Source of the DNA: Vreelandella profundi
Lineage (GTDB): Bacteria; Pseudomonadota; Gammaproteobacteria; Pseudomonadales; Halomonadaceae
Assembly: GCF_019722725.1 (NCBI RefSeq)
Contig: NZ_CP077941.1
Coordinates: 2,356,001 to 2,420,000, forward strand
Direction: 5' to 3'
Length of the DNA stretch: 64,000 nucleotides
The position numbers and the translations under genes are program-made. Numbering within the stretch: position 1 is the stretch's first letter; every line of letters starts with the position of its first letter. Positions 63,668 through 64,000 of this stretch are shown piece after piece. The notes beneath the pieces are model-generated. The model was given only the letters and a program-made list of their open reading frames with translations. It had not been told where the DNA came from and did not search any database.

Positions 63668-64000
63668 TTATTTTAAGCGCCCAAGAGTAACGCGTTCATG
63701 CCCGCCTAGGTCACAAACACTTTCAACGTTTTGATAGCCCGCGCTGCTGAGCGCCGCGCGCACCTTAGCCGCCTGGGTGTAGCCGTGCTCAAGCAGTAGC
63801 CAGCCAGATGGCGCTAAATAACGCTGAGCAGTATTCACCAGATGCAGTAGATCGGCCATGCCCTCAGCCCCCGCCACCAGCGCAGAGCGAGGCTCAAAGC
63901 GCACATCGCCCTGCGCTAAATGTGAATCATCGGCAGCGATATAAGGAGGGTTGCTCACAATCATATCGAACGACGCCACGCTCTTCTCATCGGTGCTTAA
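63668..64000 (-). CDS. prmC: Release-factor glutamine methyltransferase, C-terminal part
   Basis: Only the last 110 codons are in the window; the frame is open to the edge. FDMIVSNPPYIA holds the NPPY motif that binds the substrate Gln, and VRFEPRSALVAGAEGMADLLHLV and LLLEHGYTQAAKVRAAL are typical of PrmC/HemK. The enzyme methylates the GGQ glutamine of RF1 and RF2. It heads the prmC-lrp-moeB run. Confidence 0.92.
   Translation of the reverse strand, partial: LSTDEKSVASFDMIVSNPPYIAADDSHLAQGDVRFEPRSALVAGAEGMADLLHLVNTAQRYLAPSGWLLLEHGYTQAAKVRAALSSAGYQNVESVCDLGGHERVTLGRLK

Noticed and set aside
1..64000. CRISPR arrays, tRNA or rRNA genes
   Set aside because: No regularly spaced direct repeats, no cloverleaf-like segments and no rRNA-like sequence were seen by reading; tRNAscan-SE and a CRISPR finder would settle it.

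Overview
The window looks like a chromosomal segment of a moderately GC-rich gammaproteobacterium, most likely a Halomonas-type member of the Halomonadaceae. The basis is the gene content: a recC-recB-recD order without ptrA, divergent trpI/trpBA, mmuP-mmuM, a SoxR gene with its operator, an enteric-like Lrp, and acidic periplasmic proteins. This is my reading of the proteins, not a database match. No rRNA, tRNA or CRISPR array was found.

Layout. (1) 1-14,000 is metabolic core: an FMN hydroxy-acid dehydrogenase, a Tat-exported SMP-30 protein, a hemerythrin, astE beside a basic-amino-acid ABC importer, a TraX-like membrane protein, purEK, a small HTH protein, chrA and ilvD. (2) 14,095-24,926 is one tightly coupled operon, recC - MNT nucleotidyltransferase - HEPN protein - recB - recD. 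A MntA/HepT-type toxin-antitoxin pair sits inside the RecBCD operon with ATGA overlaps on both sides of the HEPN gene. (3) 24,927-34,719 is an accessory block: an orphan membrane protein, an IS3-family element with a frameshifted transposase, a LuxR regulator beheaded by that element, an MFS exporter behind a lux-box-like palindrome, a degenerate second copy of the recD 3' end with its own terminator, and an AT-rich three-gene minus-strand operon. That operon encodes an unrecognised 424-aa protein, a PD-(D/E)xK-like protein and a GHKL ATPase-nuclease fusion. Its first gene is split by a second, apparently intact IS3-family (IS407-like) element; removing the element and one copy of the GACGTC duplication restores the frame exactly. 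(4) 34,995-53,715 is core and metabolic again: GST, two MFS/APC transporters, LysR regulators, two MDR oxidoreductases, a YjdM/PhnA protein, a carboxylesterase, mmuPM, trpBA with trpI, a membrane-anchored sugar-dehydrogenase-like protein, a SoxR gene with operator, a periplasmic phosphodiesterase and a DapA-family enzyme. (5) 54,184-59,612 is a likely sensory cluster: a small PstS-like periplasmic protein, an outer-membrane porin, a cache-HAMP-PAS-GGDEF-EAL protein and a FeeM-like N-acyl-amino-acid synthase. (6) 59,630-64,000 holds a zinc metallopeptidase-like protein, an NfsA-like nitroreductase, a methyltransferase and prmC(partial)-lrp-moeB.

The two places most likely to hold undescribed biology are the HEPN/MNT pair embedded in recCBD, which suggests a module that monitors or depends on RecBCD, and the IS-disabled GHKL/nuclease operon, which looks like a defence-type cassette I cannot match to a named system.
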